64,000 nt of DNA, taken from positions 868,001 to 932,000 of the forward strand of contig CP166133.1 of NCBI GenBank assembly GCA_041228285.1, given 5' to 3'. Position numbers and translations under genes: made by a program. The notes beneath the pieces were generated by a model that saw only the letters and a program-made list of their open reading frames with translations, searched no databases and was not told the DNA's origin. Shown here piece after piece: positions 25,477-34,540 of the stretch. Positions within the stretch are counted from its first letter, which is position 1. Every line of letters begins with the position of its first letter. This DNA is from Neisseriaceae bacterium CLB008 (GTDB lineage: Bacteria; Pseudomonadota; Gammaproteobacteria; Burkholderiales; Neisseriaceae).

Positions 25477-27024
25477 GTGAAACAGGCCTTTGATTTTGAT
25501 GTATTGGCAACCGTAGACTTAGGGTCAAACAGCTTTAGATTGCAGATTAGCCGTAAAGAGGGCACGCAGCTGTTTGTGATTGACTCACTTAAAGAAATGG
25601 TTCGCTTTGGCGCCGGCCTGGGTAAGGATAAATACCTGACTGAAGAGTCGCAGGAGCGCGCATTGTCGTGCTTGGCTAAGTTTGGCGAACGCCTGCGTGG
25701 CTTTGCTACACCGCAGGTTAGGGTGGTGGCGACGAATACTTTTCGGGTGGCCAAAAATATCGGCCCCTTTTTAGAGCGGGCCGAAGCGGTATTAGGGTTT
25801 CCAATTGAAATCATTGCCGGGCGAGAAGAGGCACGGTTGATTTATTTGGGCGTGGCCCATACCTCCGCCGTCACTGATGACACGCGCCTGGTGGTAGACA
25901 TCGGCGGCGGTTCGACCGAATTTGTCATCGGTAATGGCCTGGTGCCACAGGTGACTGAAAGCTTGGCCTTAGGCTGTGTGTCACACAGCCTGCGGTTTTT
26001 TCCTGATGGTGAAGTGACCGAGGCTGGCGTGGCCAAGGCGGTTTGGGCGGCGCGTACCGAAGTACAGCGCATCAGCATGATGCTCAAAGACATCGGCTGG
26101 GACGTGTCCATTGGCACGTCTGGCACGGCGCGTTCTCTGAGTGCCATCTTTGAAGCCTTAGGCGATCCGCGCGGCATGATTACGCTGCCGGCGATGAAGC
26201 TACTGATGAACCAGATTGTGCGCGCAGGCAGCGTGGAGTCTGCTGCCATCATGGGCCTGAAGGCCGATCGCCTAGAAGTATTTGCCGGCGGCCTAGCGGT
26301 GATGATGGCGATTTTCGAAGAATTGGCGATTGAAGAAATGGCCGTCACCGATGCGGCGCTGCGCGATGGCGTGCTGTATGACTTAATCGGCCGTCAGCTC
26401 GACGCCGACATGCGCGACGAAACCGTGGCGCGTTTTCAAAACCGCTATCGTGCCGATGTGCATCAAGGCGAAATGGTGTCGGACATCGCTCAGCAGTATT
26501 TTGAGGGCATGGCCAAAGATCTGCCCATGCACGAAATGGGCATGTGGTTGAGTTTGATTGATTGGGCCGCCAAGCTGCATGAGATTGGTTTGAGCATTGC
26601 CCATACCGCCTACCATAAGCATTCGGCCTACATCGTTAAAAATGCCGACATGCCGGGTTTCTCGCGGCGTGAGCAAAACAAGCTGGCGGTGCTGATCTTA
26701 GGCCATCGCGGCGACATGAAAAAAATGTTGGAGCAAATTGGCAGCGATGAATACTGCTGGGCGGCGGTGCTGTCGCTGCGTTTGGCGGCCTTGTTCTGTC
26801 GCGGGCGCAAAGACGTGTGCATTCCTCACAACACCAAGGTTAAGTTTCAACTGGATAAGAAAAAGTGCACGCTGCAAATTTCCAATGCCTGGCTGGCTTT
26901 AAACCCATTAACGGTTAGCGCCTTAACTTTGGAAGAGGGGCACTGGGAAAAGATTGGCCGCGATTTTGCCATCAAGCCTTTAGGCAGCATGCCTGAAACC
27001 GATTCTGAGCTTTATGTCGACTAA
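25477..27024 (+). CDS. ppx: Exopolyphosphatase (Ppx/GppA family)
   Basis: About 515 residues from GTG at 25477, the usual family length. Phosphate-binding signatures are DLGSNSFRL near the N-terminus and DIGGGSTEF near 140; the C-terminal half is the HD-like domain. It releases phosphate from polyphosphate or converts pppGpp; sequence alone does not separate the two. The start is uncertain: GTG at 25477 follows GAGAAAG, whereas an ATG at 25414 gives 21 extra residues without a ribosome binding site. corA follows 23 bases downstream. Confidence 0.9.
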   Translation: MKQAFDFDVLATVDLGSNSFRLQISRKEGTQLFVIDSLKEMVRFGAGLGKDKYLTEESQERALSCLAKFGERLRGFATPQVRVVATNTFRVAKNIGPFLERAEAVLGFPIEIIAGREEARLIYLGVAHTSAVTDDTRLVVDIGGGSTEFVIGNGLVPQVTESLALGCVSHSLRFFPDGEVTEAGVAKAVWAARTEVQRISMMLKDIGWDVSIGTSGTARSLSAIFEALGDPRGMITLPAMKLLMNQIVRAGSVESAAIMGLKADRLEVFAGGLAVMMAIFEELAIEEMAVTDAALRDGVLYDLIGRQLDADMRDETVARFQNRYRADVHQGEMVSDIAQQYFEGMAKDLPMHEMGMWLSLIDWAAKLHEIGLSIAHTAYHKHSAYIVKNADMPGFSRREQNKLAVLILGHRGDMKKMLEQIGSDEYCWAAVLSLRLAALFCRGRKDVCIPHNTKVKFQLDKKKCTLQISNAWLALNPLTVSALTLEEGHWEKIGRDFAIKPLGSMPETDSELYVD

Positions 27025-27047
27025 TCTTAGCGAGGAAGGATGGCTCT

Positions 27048-28127
27048 ATGTCTAAAGCGCGCGTGACGGCGCAGCAGCGCGTTGGCCACCATGAAGTCGG
27101 TTTGCCGGTTCGACAGGCTACCGGCGCCATGCCAGAAGCGTTTGTGCGCCGAACCGTCTACGATCAAAACGATGTGGCCGTGACCGAATATGCGCCCGAG
27201 GTGTTTTTAAGCACGGTGGCGCCCACGGTGACCACAGGCCAAACTCAGTGGCTGCACTTTGTCGGCGTCAAGGACGGTGCGATGTTGGCCCAGATGCTGG
27301 CACCGTTTCAGATTCACCCGCTGGTGGTGGAGGATATTTTGACCCGCCAGCAGCGCCCTAAAATTGAAGAATACGAAGACTATTTGTTTTTTGCTGGGCG
27401 GGTGTTTGCCTATGAGGGCAATCGGCTGGTCGGCGATCAAGTGTATTTAATCGTGGGCGAAGGCTTTGTGCTGACGTTTCAAAATCGGCCCCTCGGGTTG
27501 TTCTCCGAAATTCACAATAGATTGATTCAAAATAAAGGCCTGCTCCGACAAGAGGACGCCGAATTTTTGGCCTATTACTTGATCGATCGCATGGTGGACG
27601 ACTGCTTCACCGTTGTCGATGAATTTTCAACAAAAGTTGAAACCATAGATAAAAGTATCTTCGCTAATCAGGCGCGTGACGATGTGCTGAAAACCATTTA
27701 TCGGCTTAAACGCGACGGCGTGCGTCTACGTAAATCGATTTATCCTCTGCGAGAGGCCTTAAGCCGCTTGGTGCGCGATGATATTTGGTTTCGTAAAGAG
27801 GCGAAAGTGTTTTTACGCGATGCCTATGACCACAGCGTTCAGCTGATCGAAACGCTAGACGCCACCCGCGACTTATTAGTCGGCATGATGGACGTGTATC
27901 TGTCCTATCAGTCTAACCAGCTGAATAAGCAAATGCGGCTACTCACCGTGATCACCCTGATCTTTATGCCGCTGACCCTAATCACGGGGATTTATGGCAT
28001 GAACTTTGACCACATGCCTGAGCTGCATTGGCGCTATGGCTATTTTGCGGTGTTGGGCGCGATGGCGATGATGGTGTCGGCGATGGTGGTGTTTTTGTAT
28101 CGCCGCCGATGGCTGTCGCCGAACTAA
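27048..28127 (+). CDS. corA: CorA-family magnesium/divalent cation channel
   Basis: 359 residues: a cytoplasmic alpha/beta and long-helix domain, then two membrane helices at the C-terminus. The GMN selectivity motif is seen in GIYGMNFDHMPE near residue 317, and the protein ends in basic RRRW. It forms a pentameric Mg2+ channel in the family. AGGAAGGA precedes ATG, and the gene is 23 bases after ppx, suggesting one transcript. Confidence 0.93.
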   Translation: MSKARVTAQQRVGHHEVGLPVRQATGAMPEAFVRRTVYDQNDVAVTEYAPEVFLSTVAPTVTTGQTQWLHFVGVKDGAMLAQMLAPFQIHPLVVEDILTRQQRPKIEEYEDYLFFAGRVFAYEGNRLVGDQVYLIVGEGFVLTFQNRPLGLFSEIHNRLIQNKGLLRQEDAEFLAYYLIDRMVDDCFTVVDEFSTKVETIDKSIFANQARDDVLKTIYRLKRDGVRLRKSIYPLREALSRLVRDDIWFRKEAKVFLRDAYDHSVQLIETLDATRDLLVGMMDVYLSYQSNQLNKQMRLLTVITLIFMPLTLITGIYGMNFDHMPELHWRYGYFAVLGAMAMMVSAMVVFLYRRRWLSPN

Positions 28128-28213
28128 TGGACGCATGAAACATTGCGCTGCATCAGCTAATACAGGCAGCTTACTCGTGTGGTTTGCCGTGTTTATGTTA
28201 TGATGTGGCTCTG

Positions 28214-28621
28214 ATGATCCCTGTGAGAGCGATTGTGCGCCTGTCTCATTTTCTACAAAAGCTAGGCTTTTTAAGCTTAACTTTACTCATGATGACGATG
28301 TTTGTCCCCAGCCTAATGGCCGGGGCGATGGCGCACGGCCCTCATTTGCCTGCTCACGAGGCCAGCATGGCCGCCATGACAGATTGCCACGAGATGGCTG
28401 CGCCCCTCGCTGACTGTTGTGACGATGCGACCACCAGTAACGGCAGCAACCCTTGTGCCATTGCCTGCCTCAGCATGGCCGGTACCTGCATGGCGCCGGT
28501 ATTGCCGATGGCGAGCCTTGATCTACCCATCACACCACCAATGGTTTTGCCCGCATGGGCTGGTGAAGAACCGTTTGCTTCTATCTCTGGCGTCCCTGAT
28601 ACGCCGCCCCCTAAAGCCTGA
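28214..28621 (+). CDS. Cys/His/Met-rich exported protein in copper cluster
   Basis: 135 residues. A hydrophobic N-terminal segment (residues about 15-35) suggests export or membrane anchoring. The following stretch has many potential metal ligands: several His and Met, then CHEMA, CC and CAIACLSMAGTC. A Pro-rich tail follows. I recognise no named domain with certainty; position before a DUF411 protein and a multicopper oxidase suggests copper binding or sensing. ATG at 28214 is my choice; an in-frame TTG at 28184 would add ten residues. Confidence 0.6.
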   Translation: MIPVRAIVRLSHFLQKLGFLSLTLLMMTMFVPSLMAGAMAHGPHLPAHEASMAAMTDCHEMAAPLADCCDDATTSNGSNPCAIACLSMAGTCMAPVLPMASLDLPITPPMVLPAWAGEEPFASISGVPDTPPPKA

Positions 28622-28682
28622 TTCTGTTTGTTTTAATACGTAATTTACAACTTATTTAATCAATCAGTATTAGGAACTCAAT

Positions 28683-29126
28683 ATGAACACTCGTTTATTG
28701 GCCCCTGCGTTGGGCTTGCTTTTGGCCGCCCTTACCCTACCTGCCGTTGCGGCACCGATTGCGGCCACCGTCCATAAAAGCCCTTACTGCGGCTGTTGCC
28801 AAGAATACATCGACTATTTGAAAAAAAATGGCTTTGCGGTCAAAGCCGTCAATCATGAGAATATGTCGATGGTACAAAAGCGCTTAGGCACGAACCAAGC
28901 GGCCAGCTGCCACACCGTTGAGGTGGGTGGCTACGTAGTAGAAGGCCACGTGCCCGTGGCGTCGATTCACAAACTTCTAAAAGAAAAACCAAAAAACCTT
29001 AAAGGCATTGCTTTACCTGGGATGCCCCTCAACTCGCCCGGCATGGGGCCTGAGAAGAAGGGCAGCTTGAAAATGGTGGCCTTAGACAAACAGGGTAAGC
29101 CTACGGGCATTTACGACGTGCGCTAA
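28683..29126 (+). CDS. DUF411 family periplasmic metal-binding protein
   Basis: 147 residues with a signal peptide (cleavage near AVAAP). The mature N-terminus has the DUF411 block VHKSPYCGCCQEYIDYLKKNG with a CGCC cluster, and ASCHTVEVGGYVVEGHVP is the second conserved block. The family is repeatedly found in copper and silver resistance loci and is thought to bind the metal. AGGAA precedes the ATG. It lies 62 bases after the Cys-rich gene and 35 before the oxidase, consistent with one operon. Confidence 0.88.
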   Translation: MNTRLLAPALGLLLAALTLPAVAAPIAATVHKSPYCGCCQEYIDYLKKNGFAVKAVNHENMSMVQKRLGTNQAASCHTVEVGGYVVEGHVPVASIHKLLKEKPKNLKGIALPGMPLNSPGMGPEKKGSLKMVALDKQGKPTGIYDVR

Positions 29127-29160
29127 GCCAAAATCAAGATCAACCAATAAAGGAAGCAAT

Positions 29161-30747
29161 ATGAAACGACGCGATTTTTTAAAATACGGCGTAGGCGCTG
29201 GTGTGGCCGCCACAGGCGTTTTTGCCTGGGCGCGCTCTGAGCGCATGAGCGGTATGGGCCATCAGATGGGCCCAATGGGTGGCATGAACCATGATATGGG
29301 CAGTATGGGTGGCATGAATCATGACATGGGCGGCATGCAGGGCATGGGCCACGGTCGACAGAACCTCATGCCGGTGAGTGCCATGGCTGCCGGCGCGCCT
29401 TTGGCGGCTTTGGCCCTGTTGCCGAACCGCAGCCGCAAGCTAGGCCTGTTTCAAGCCAAGCTAACCGCCAAGCCGGTGCGGGTGACCTTGGCCGGTGGTA
29501 AGGAGACGGAGCTATGGGCCTATAACGACAGCGTGCCTGGCCCGCAGATTGTGGTGACGGAAGGCGATCGGGTGGAGATTTTATTTGAAAATCAGCTCAG
29601 TCAGCCGACCACGGTGCATTGGCATGGGCTACCGGTGCCGTCTGATCAAGATGGCAATCCGCAAGACCCAGTGGCGCCAGGGCAGAGCCGTACCTATGCG
29701 TTTACCGTGCCCGAAGGCAGCGCTGGCACCTATTGGTATCACCCCCATCCGCACGGTCATGTATCGGAACAGGTGGCACATGGCCTAGCGGGCACTTTCA
29801 TCGTCAAGGCCAAGCAAGATCCGCTGGCGCATTTGCCTGAGCAGCATTGGCTGATTTCCGATTTACGTTTAGACGCCGACGGGCGCATCCCTGAAAACAC
29901 CATGATGGACTGGATGAATGGGCGCGAAGGCCAGTTTGTGTTGATTAATGGCCAGCGCGAGCCAAGCATTAATATCAGTGGCGAACACCGGATTCGGATT
30001 TGGAACGCCTGTGCCGCCCGCTATTTGCGTCTGCACATACCCAACTGCGAGTTTATCTTACTTGGTACTGATGGCGGCCTGCTGGAAGCGCCGCAGGCAC
30101 CGGTGGGTGAGCTGTTCTTATCGCCTGCAGATCGAGTGGAAGTGGTGGTGCGCACTCGCCAACCCGGCACGCACGCCTTGCAAAGCCTGTATTACGACCG
30201 CAGTAAAATGATGGTGCAAGAAACCCCGTATACCCTGACTTTGGGCCAGGTAACGGTGGGTGCCAAAGTGGCGGCGCTGCCGCGTAGGCTGCGCAAAATC
30301 GACGATTTGGGGCCAGTGGTGGCGCGTAAACGGGTTGAGTTCAGCGAAGAAATGGGCGGCATGGGCGGCAACCATATGATGGGGAGCGGTGGCATGGGCC
30401 AGTCGATGTTGGCCAATATGTTTAAGGTCAACGGCAAAACCTATGACATGGCGCGCATAGACCTGACCAGTAAGGTTGGTGAGGTAGAAGAGTGGACGGT
30501 GTTTAATAACTCCCACATGGACCATCCCTTCCATTTGCACGGCACGCAGTTTATGGTGATCAGCCATCGCCTGAATGACCAAACCGTAGCCGCGCCTTAT
30601 CGAGCCTATCAAGACACGGTGAATCTGCGGCCATACGAGACTATTGTGTTTAAAGTGGTGCAGCGTGACCGAGGGCTACGCATGTTCCACTGCCATATTT
30701 TGGAGCACGAAAACCTCGGCATGATGGCTAATCTCAATGTAGTGTAA
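29161..30747 (+). CDS. Met-rich multicopper oxidase (CopA/CueO type), Tat-exported
   Basis: 528 residues. Twin-arginine signal MKRRDFLKYG, then a Met/Gly/His-rich repeat region (about residues 29-63, MGGMNHDMG units), and three cupredoxin domains. The four copper-ligand motifs are all seen: HWHG, YWYHPHPHGH, HPFHLHG and HCHILEHENLGMM. It presumably oxidises Cu(I) in the periplasm. A second Met-rich patch (MGGMGGNHMMG) is near residue 400. AAGGA precedes ATG; last gene of the copper cluster, with a terminator after it. Confidence 0.92.
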   Translation: MKRRDFLKYGVGAGVAATGVFAWARSERMSGMGHQMGPMGGMNHDMGSMGGMNHDMGGMQGMGHGRQNLMPVSAMAAGAPLAALALLPNRSRKLGLFQAKLTAKPVRVTLAGGKETELWAYNDSVPGPQIVVTEGDRVEILFENQLSQPTTVHWHGLPVPSDQDGNPQDPVAPGQSRTYAFTVPEGSAGTYWYHPHPHGHVSEQVAHGLAGTFIVKAKQDPLAHLPEQHWLISDLRLDADGRIPENTMMDWMNGREGQFVLINGQREPSINISGEHRIRIWNACAARYLRLHIPNCEFILLGTDGGLLEAPQAPVGELFLSPADRVEVVVRTRQPGTHALQSLYYDRSKMMVQETPYTLTLGQVTVGAKVAALPRRLRKIDDLGPVVARKRVEFSEEMGGMGGNHMMGSGGMGQSMLANMFKVNGKTYDMARIDLTSKVGEVEEWTVFNNSHMDHPFHLHGTQFMVISHRLNDQTVAAPYRAYQDTVNLRPYETIVFKVVQRDRGLRMFHCHILEHENLGMMANLNVV

Positions 30748-30760
30748 GTCCTGCTGTACC

Positions 30761-30787
30761 AAAGCCAAGCGATTGCTTGGCTTTTTT
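30761..30787 (+). terminator. Intrinsic terminator after multicopper oxidase
   Basis: AAAGCCAAGC and GCTTGGCTTT pair around GATT, followed by T's. Confidence 0.88.
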
Positions 30788-30850
30788 GATGGCTGCTTGT
30801 CTTGGGCGCTATCGGTTCGTTGTGTGAAGGCGCATACTTCCTAATCATAG

Positions 30851-31759
30851 ATGAATCAAACCAAGGTGTTTAACGTGTCCTATTTATTGTTGGCGGCGTT
30901 TTTATGGGGAACCTCGTTTATCGCCGGTAAGTTCGCTTACGAACTGGCCGATCCTATTTTAGTGGTACAGCTGCGGCTCGTGATCGCGGCCGTGCTGATG
31001 CTGCCCATTTTTATACGCAGCTGCTGGCAAATTCCTAAGGCCTTATGGGGTCGAGTGGCCTTTTTGGCTTTTTTAACGTTTCCAGCCACCTTTCTATTAC
31101 AGTTCATTGGGCTCAAATACACCTCAGCGGCCAGCGCCGCCACCATGTTGGGCATTGAGCCACTGCTGCTGGTGATGCTGGGCCATTGGTTTTTTAATGA
31201 GCCGGCCAAGCGCCATGATTGGGCGCTGAGCCTATTGGCCTTTGTGGGCGTGGTGCTGGTGGTAGGCTTGGGCAATCGAGCGGCGGTATCGGTATGGGGC
31301 TGTTTGCTGGTATTGGCTTCGGCGGTAGTGGCCGCCATCTGGATTCATTTATCGCGTCGGCTGTTGAAAACGGTGTCGCCACAGGCTTATACGGCCGCCA
31401 CCATCGTCTTGGGTGCGGTATTATGCTTGCCGTTTACCTTATTGTTGACGCAGGATTGGCAGCTGCGCCCCAGCGCTTCAGGCATCGCCGCCTTGTTGTA
31501 TCTGGGCATCGGCTGTAGCCTGGTGGCCGGTTGGGCTTGGAATAAGGGCTTGTTGAGCGCGCCCACCAGCGTGGGAGGGATTTTCTTAGCCTTAGACCCA
31601 GTATTCGGTGTGGGGCTGGCCATGCTGCTGTTGGGCGAGCGCTTGGGTGCGACGGGGCTGCTGGGCGTGTTGTTGGTTCTGAGTGCCGCAGGGCTGTCGG
31701 TGTGGATACAGGTGCGTGCGAGCAGTACTGCGGCAGGCAAAAAAACAGCCAAGCGTTGA
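30851..31759 (+). CDS. EamA/DMT-family transporter
   Basis: 302 residues with about ten hydrophobic helices in two repeats. LLAAFLWGTSFIAGK at the N-terminus and GGIFLALDPVFGVGLAMLLLGE late in the chain are typical. It is an inner-membrane metabolite exporter of unknown substrate. It is convergent with the symporter gene, whose terminator overlaps its last codons. Confidence 0.85.
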   Translation: MNQTKVFNVSYLLLAAFLWGTSFIAGKFAYELADPILVVQLRLVIAAVLMLPIFIRSCWQIPKALWGRVAFLAFLTFPATFLLQFIGLKYTSAASAATMLGIEPLLLVMLGHWFFNEPAKRHDWALSLLAFVGVVLVVGLGNRAAVSVWGCLLVLASAVVAAIWIHLSRRLLKTVSPQAYTAATIVLGAVLCLPFTLLLTQDWQLRPSASGIAALLYLGIGCSLVAGWAWNKGLLSAPTSVGGIFLALDPVFGVGLAMLLLGERLGATGLLGVLLVLSAAGLSVWIQVRASSTAAGKKTAKR

Positions 31760-31772
31760 AAAACGCTTGGCT
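31739..31772 (-). terminator. Intrinsic terminator of the symporter gene
   Basis: AGCCAAGCGTT and AACGCTTGGCT form an 11-bp stem; a T7 run follows on the minus strand. It overlaps the 3' end of the convergent EamA gene. Confidence 0.8.
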
Positions 31773-31797
31773 AAAGGTACAACATGTGAAAAGAGGA

Positions 31798-33078
31798 TTA
31801 CTCGGTTTTGGCGGCGACGTTTGGGGCCGCCGGTTCGCTTAGCCCCATCTTGGCGGCATGACGGCGTTCAGACTGATCCACCATTTTGGCGGCGACCAGA
31901 TCGCCTGTGACGTTGCCTAGGGTGAAAATCATGTCGACCAAAACGTTGATGCCGGCGGTTAAGGCCACGATTTCAATCGGTAGGCCTGCTTGAGCAAACA
32001 CGATCGACATACCGATTAAGCCTGCGCCGGGTACGCCCGCCGTGCCCACGGCAGCCAAGGTACCAATCACCACGATGGAAATTAATTCGGGCACGCCTAG
32101 ATGCACGCCGATGATCTCAGAGGCAAACACCACGCCCACGCCCAAGCGAATGGCGGTGCCGTTCATGTTGACGGTGGCGCCAATGGGCAGGGTCAGTTTG
32201 GCAATGCGCTCGCCAATGCCGGCTTTTTCGGCCGCACGAATGGTTAGGGGTAGGGTGCCTAAGCTGCTACAGGTCACGAAGGCGGTTAATACAGCTTCTT
32301 TAATGTCACTGTAGAACTTGAATACTTTGACGCCCCATAGCTTCAAAATAATCGGATACACCACGACCATCAACACAATCACCCCGATGTAAGACGTCAG
32401 TACGAATTTGCTCAGCGCAATCACCGTGTCCATGCCTTGGCTGCCAATGGTGGCGGCGGTGATGCCGAACACGCCGATGGGGGCATATTCCAAGACACCG
32501 TTTAAAATCTTGAGGGCCACTTCGTTGGCGGCTTCGGTGAACTTCATTAAGGTGTTGCCCATTTCGCGCTGGGCTTCATCCTGAGAGTAGCGCATATACA
32601 GCATGGATAAGCCAACCAAAATGGCCACAAACACCACCGACAGAATATTGCCGTCGGCAAAAGACTTGATGATGTTGGTCGGAATCATCTCGATTAAAGT
32701 ATTTAAAAAGCTAGGACGTTCAGGCACGCTGACGCTGGCGTCGACGGGCATAGATAGGCCTGCGCCAGGATTCATGAGCTTGGCGATCACAATGCCTAGG
32801 CCGACGGCCACGCCGGTGGTCACCAAGTAAATGGGGAATACTTTGGCGCCAATGCGGCCCAGTTCTTTAGGGTCTGAGTGGTTAACGGCGACAACGAGGG
32901 AAAGAAAGATCAGCGGAATCACGACCATTTTCAATAGGTTCATGAAAATTTGGCCCAGTGGTGCCAAGAAGCTGTTGGCCGGCCCAAAGGCTAGGCCGCA
33001 AGCAAGGCCCAGCACAAAGCCCACCGTAATTTTGAGCATGAAGGATTTGCTCTTGTACCACTGCCAGAGTTTTAGCAT
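31798..33078 (-). CDS. Dicarboxylate/amino acid:cation symporter (GltP/DctA family)
   Basis: 426 residues of the DAACS family with eight helices and hairpin loops. Seen blocks are CSSLGTLP (the HP1 serine-rich tip), NMNGTA (cation/substrate site) and GTAGVPGAG (HP2). These carriers take up glutamate, aspartate or C4-dicarboxylates with Na+ or H+. AGGAG precedes ATG. It is divergent from a LysR gene that leads an aminoadipate-degradation cluster, so a glutamate-like substrate such as 2-aminoadipate is a reasonable guess, not shown. Confidence 0.88.
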   Translation of the reverse strand: MLKLWQWYKSKSFMLKITVGFVLGLACGLAFGPANSFLAPLGQIFMNLLKMVVIPLIFLSLVVAVNHSDPKELGRIGAKVFPIYLVTTGVAVGLGIVIAKLMNPGAGLSMPVDASVSVPERPSFLNTLIEMIPTNIIKSFADGNILSVVFVAILVGLSMLYMRYSQDEAQREMGNTLMKFTEAANEVALKILNGVLEYAPIGVFGITAATIGSQGMDTVIALSKFVLTSYIGVIVLMVVVYPIILKLWGVKVFKFYSDIKEAVLTAFVTCSSLGTLPLTIRAAEKAGIGERIAKLTLPIGATVNMNGTAIRLGVGVVFASEIIGVHLGVPELISIVVIGTLAAVGTAGVPGAGLIGMSIVFAQAGLPIEIVALTAGINVLVDMIFTLGNVTGDLVAAKMVDQSERRHAAKMGLSEPAAPNVAAKTE

Positions 33079-33445
33079 CGTGTGTTCTCCTGAATGAGTG
33101 TGTTTTTATTATTTTATTGTTTTGTTGGCATTTTATATGAAATATAAAATCTAATTTTGTTGATTTATTGCATTAAAAAATAAATTACGGCATATTGCCG
33201 TAGCCGCTTTTTATTGACTTAGATCAAAAGCGCCACTTAGATTAGGTTAAAACCCAGTTTCAAGACAAGCGAGCTTTATTCATGTGTTCATTCCGTTTTG
33301 GATTGCACGAATGTAGGAATCGAGATAAGCTTAACGCCGAGAAATAGCAATAAAACTAATACAATCAAATATGTATAATAAAAACCACAATAATAACAAT
33401 GAATTGACGTCATGAGCAAAAGCTTGTTGGCGTAGGAGAAACCAC
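33079..33445. promoter_or_regulatory. Divergent promoter region with AT-rich inverted repeat
   Basis: About 370 bases, AT-rich, between the symporter and LysR genes. At 33130-33150, ATTTTATAT and ATATAAAAT form a perfect 9-bp inverted repeat around GAA, about 50 bp upstream of the symporter. A long upstream stretch before LysR (33300-33440) is also AT-rich. No gene seen. Confidence 0.5.
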
Positions 33446-34381
33446 ATGAGCCGTTTAGGCATATCAAGAAAACAAGTCCCTTCTATGGCCGCGCTACAGT
33501 GTTTTGAAGCATCGGCGCGCCACCTGAGCTTCACTCAGGCCGCAGAAGAACTCCACCTCACCCAGAGCGCCGTCAGTAAACAGGTGGCGCAGCTAGAAAC
33601 CACGCTACAGACCAGCCTGTTTCGGCGCGTGCGTAAGCGCTTAAAGCTGTCGCCGGCAGGGGCACTGTATTTGCCAGAAGTGCGTAAAATTTTAGGCCAA
33701 GTCGAAGTGTCAACGCTGTATATGTTGTCCTACGGCAGCGAAACCGAAGTGCTCAGCGTAGCCGCTCACCCAACGTTTGGTGCGCGGTGGCTGATTCCGG
33801 CCCTTAAAGACTTCTACGATCTGTATCCCAATATTCACCTCGATATGCGCGACTACGTCCAACCGTTTGATTTGGCTAAGGCGGGGATCGACGTGGCTTT
33901 TTTATTCGGCAGCGGTGCTTGGCAAGGGGTGGAATGCGTCAAGGTGTTTGATGAATGGATGGTGCCGGTGTGCCACCCCGACGTGTTAAAAGGGCAGACG
34001 ATCAACAAGGCGGAAGATTTAGGCCAATACGTCTTACTACAGTGTCAGTCACGCCCAGCGTCGTGGTACACCTACTTTGCCAGCCAGTCGGTGGAGGTGA
34101 ATCGCTGCTATCAAGGGCCACGTTTTGAAACCTGGTCGGCCTGCATTCGTGCCGCCGAAGCAGGCTATGGCATGGCCTTAGTGCCTAAGTTCTTGGTGGC
34201 GGATGAGCTGCAAAGCGGTAAATTGGTGTCGCCGTGGGCGTATGAGTTGCCCAGCAATGGCGCTTACTATTTGGCCTATGAAGAGCACGCCGCCGACATG
34301 CCCAAAATCAAGAAGCTGGTGTCGTGGTTGAAAGACCACTTATTATTGCAAACTTCGCCAGAATCGGAAAAAAAGGAATAA
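33446..34381 (+). CDS. LysR-family regulator (GcvA-like)
   Basis: 311 residues. N-terminal winged helix (FTQAAEELHLTQSAVSKQVAQLE), then a two-lobed effector domain; the GcvA-like N-terminus reads PSMAALQCFEASARHLSFTQAA. AGGAG precedes ATG. It lies between a divergent DAACS symporter and a co-directional aminotransferase-dehydrogenase-dioxygenase cluster, the probable regulon. The inducer would then be a pathway intermediate, which is inference. Confidence 0.88.
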   Translation: MSRLGISRKQVPSMAALQCFEASARHLSFTQAAEELHLTQSAVSKQVAQLETTLQTSLFRRVRKRLKLSPAGALYLPEVRKILGQVEVSTLYMLSYGSETEVLSVAAHPTFGARWLIPALKDFYDLYPNIHLDMRDYVQPFDLAKAGIDVAFLFGSGAWQGVECVKVFDEWMVPVCHPDVLKGQTINKAEDLGQYVLLQCQSRPASWYTYFASQSVEVNRCYQGPRFETWSACIRAAEAGYGMALVPKFLVADELQSGKLVSPWAYELPSNGAYYLAYEEHAADMPKIKKLVSWLKDHLLLQTSPESEKKE

Positions 34382-34434
34382 TACAAAGCTTTTTTTTCGT
34401 TTGAACCTCTGCTGGGATTCTGGTCTGATAGGCA

Positions 34435-34461
34435 CTCATCGCGACATCGACGCTCGATGAG
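34435..34461. promoter_or_regulatory. Inverted repeat upstream of aminotransferase
   Basis: CTCATCG and CGATGAG are separated by 13 bases, which themselves hold GCGACATCGACGC. No T-run follows, so an operator is more likely than a terminator. It is about 80 bp before the aminotransferase start, a plausible LysR site. Confidence 0.45.
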
Positions 34462-34540
34462 CCATTAGATGACCAGAATAAAAGTACTGTGCCCTAAAAA
34501 TAAATCCGCACAGAATACCCACATCAAGAGGATTCACACC

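Noticed and set aside
28128-28213. CueR-type promoter before the copper cluster
   Set aside because: I could not find a 19-bp-spaced promoter with the expected palindrome; only weak sigma70-like hexamers.
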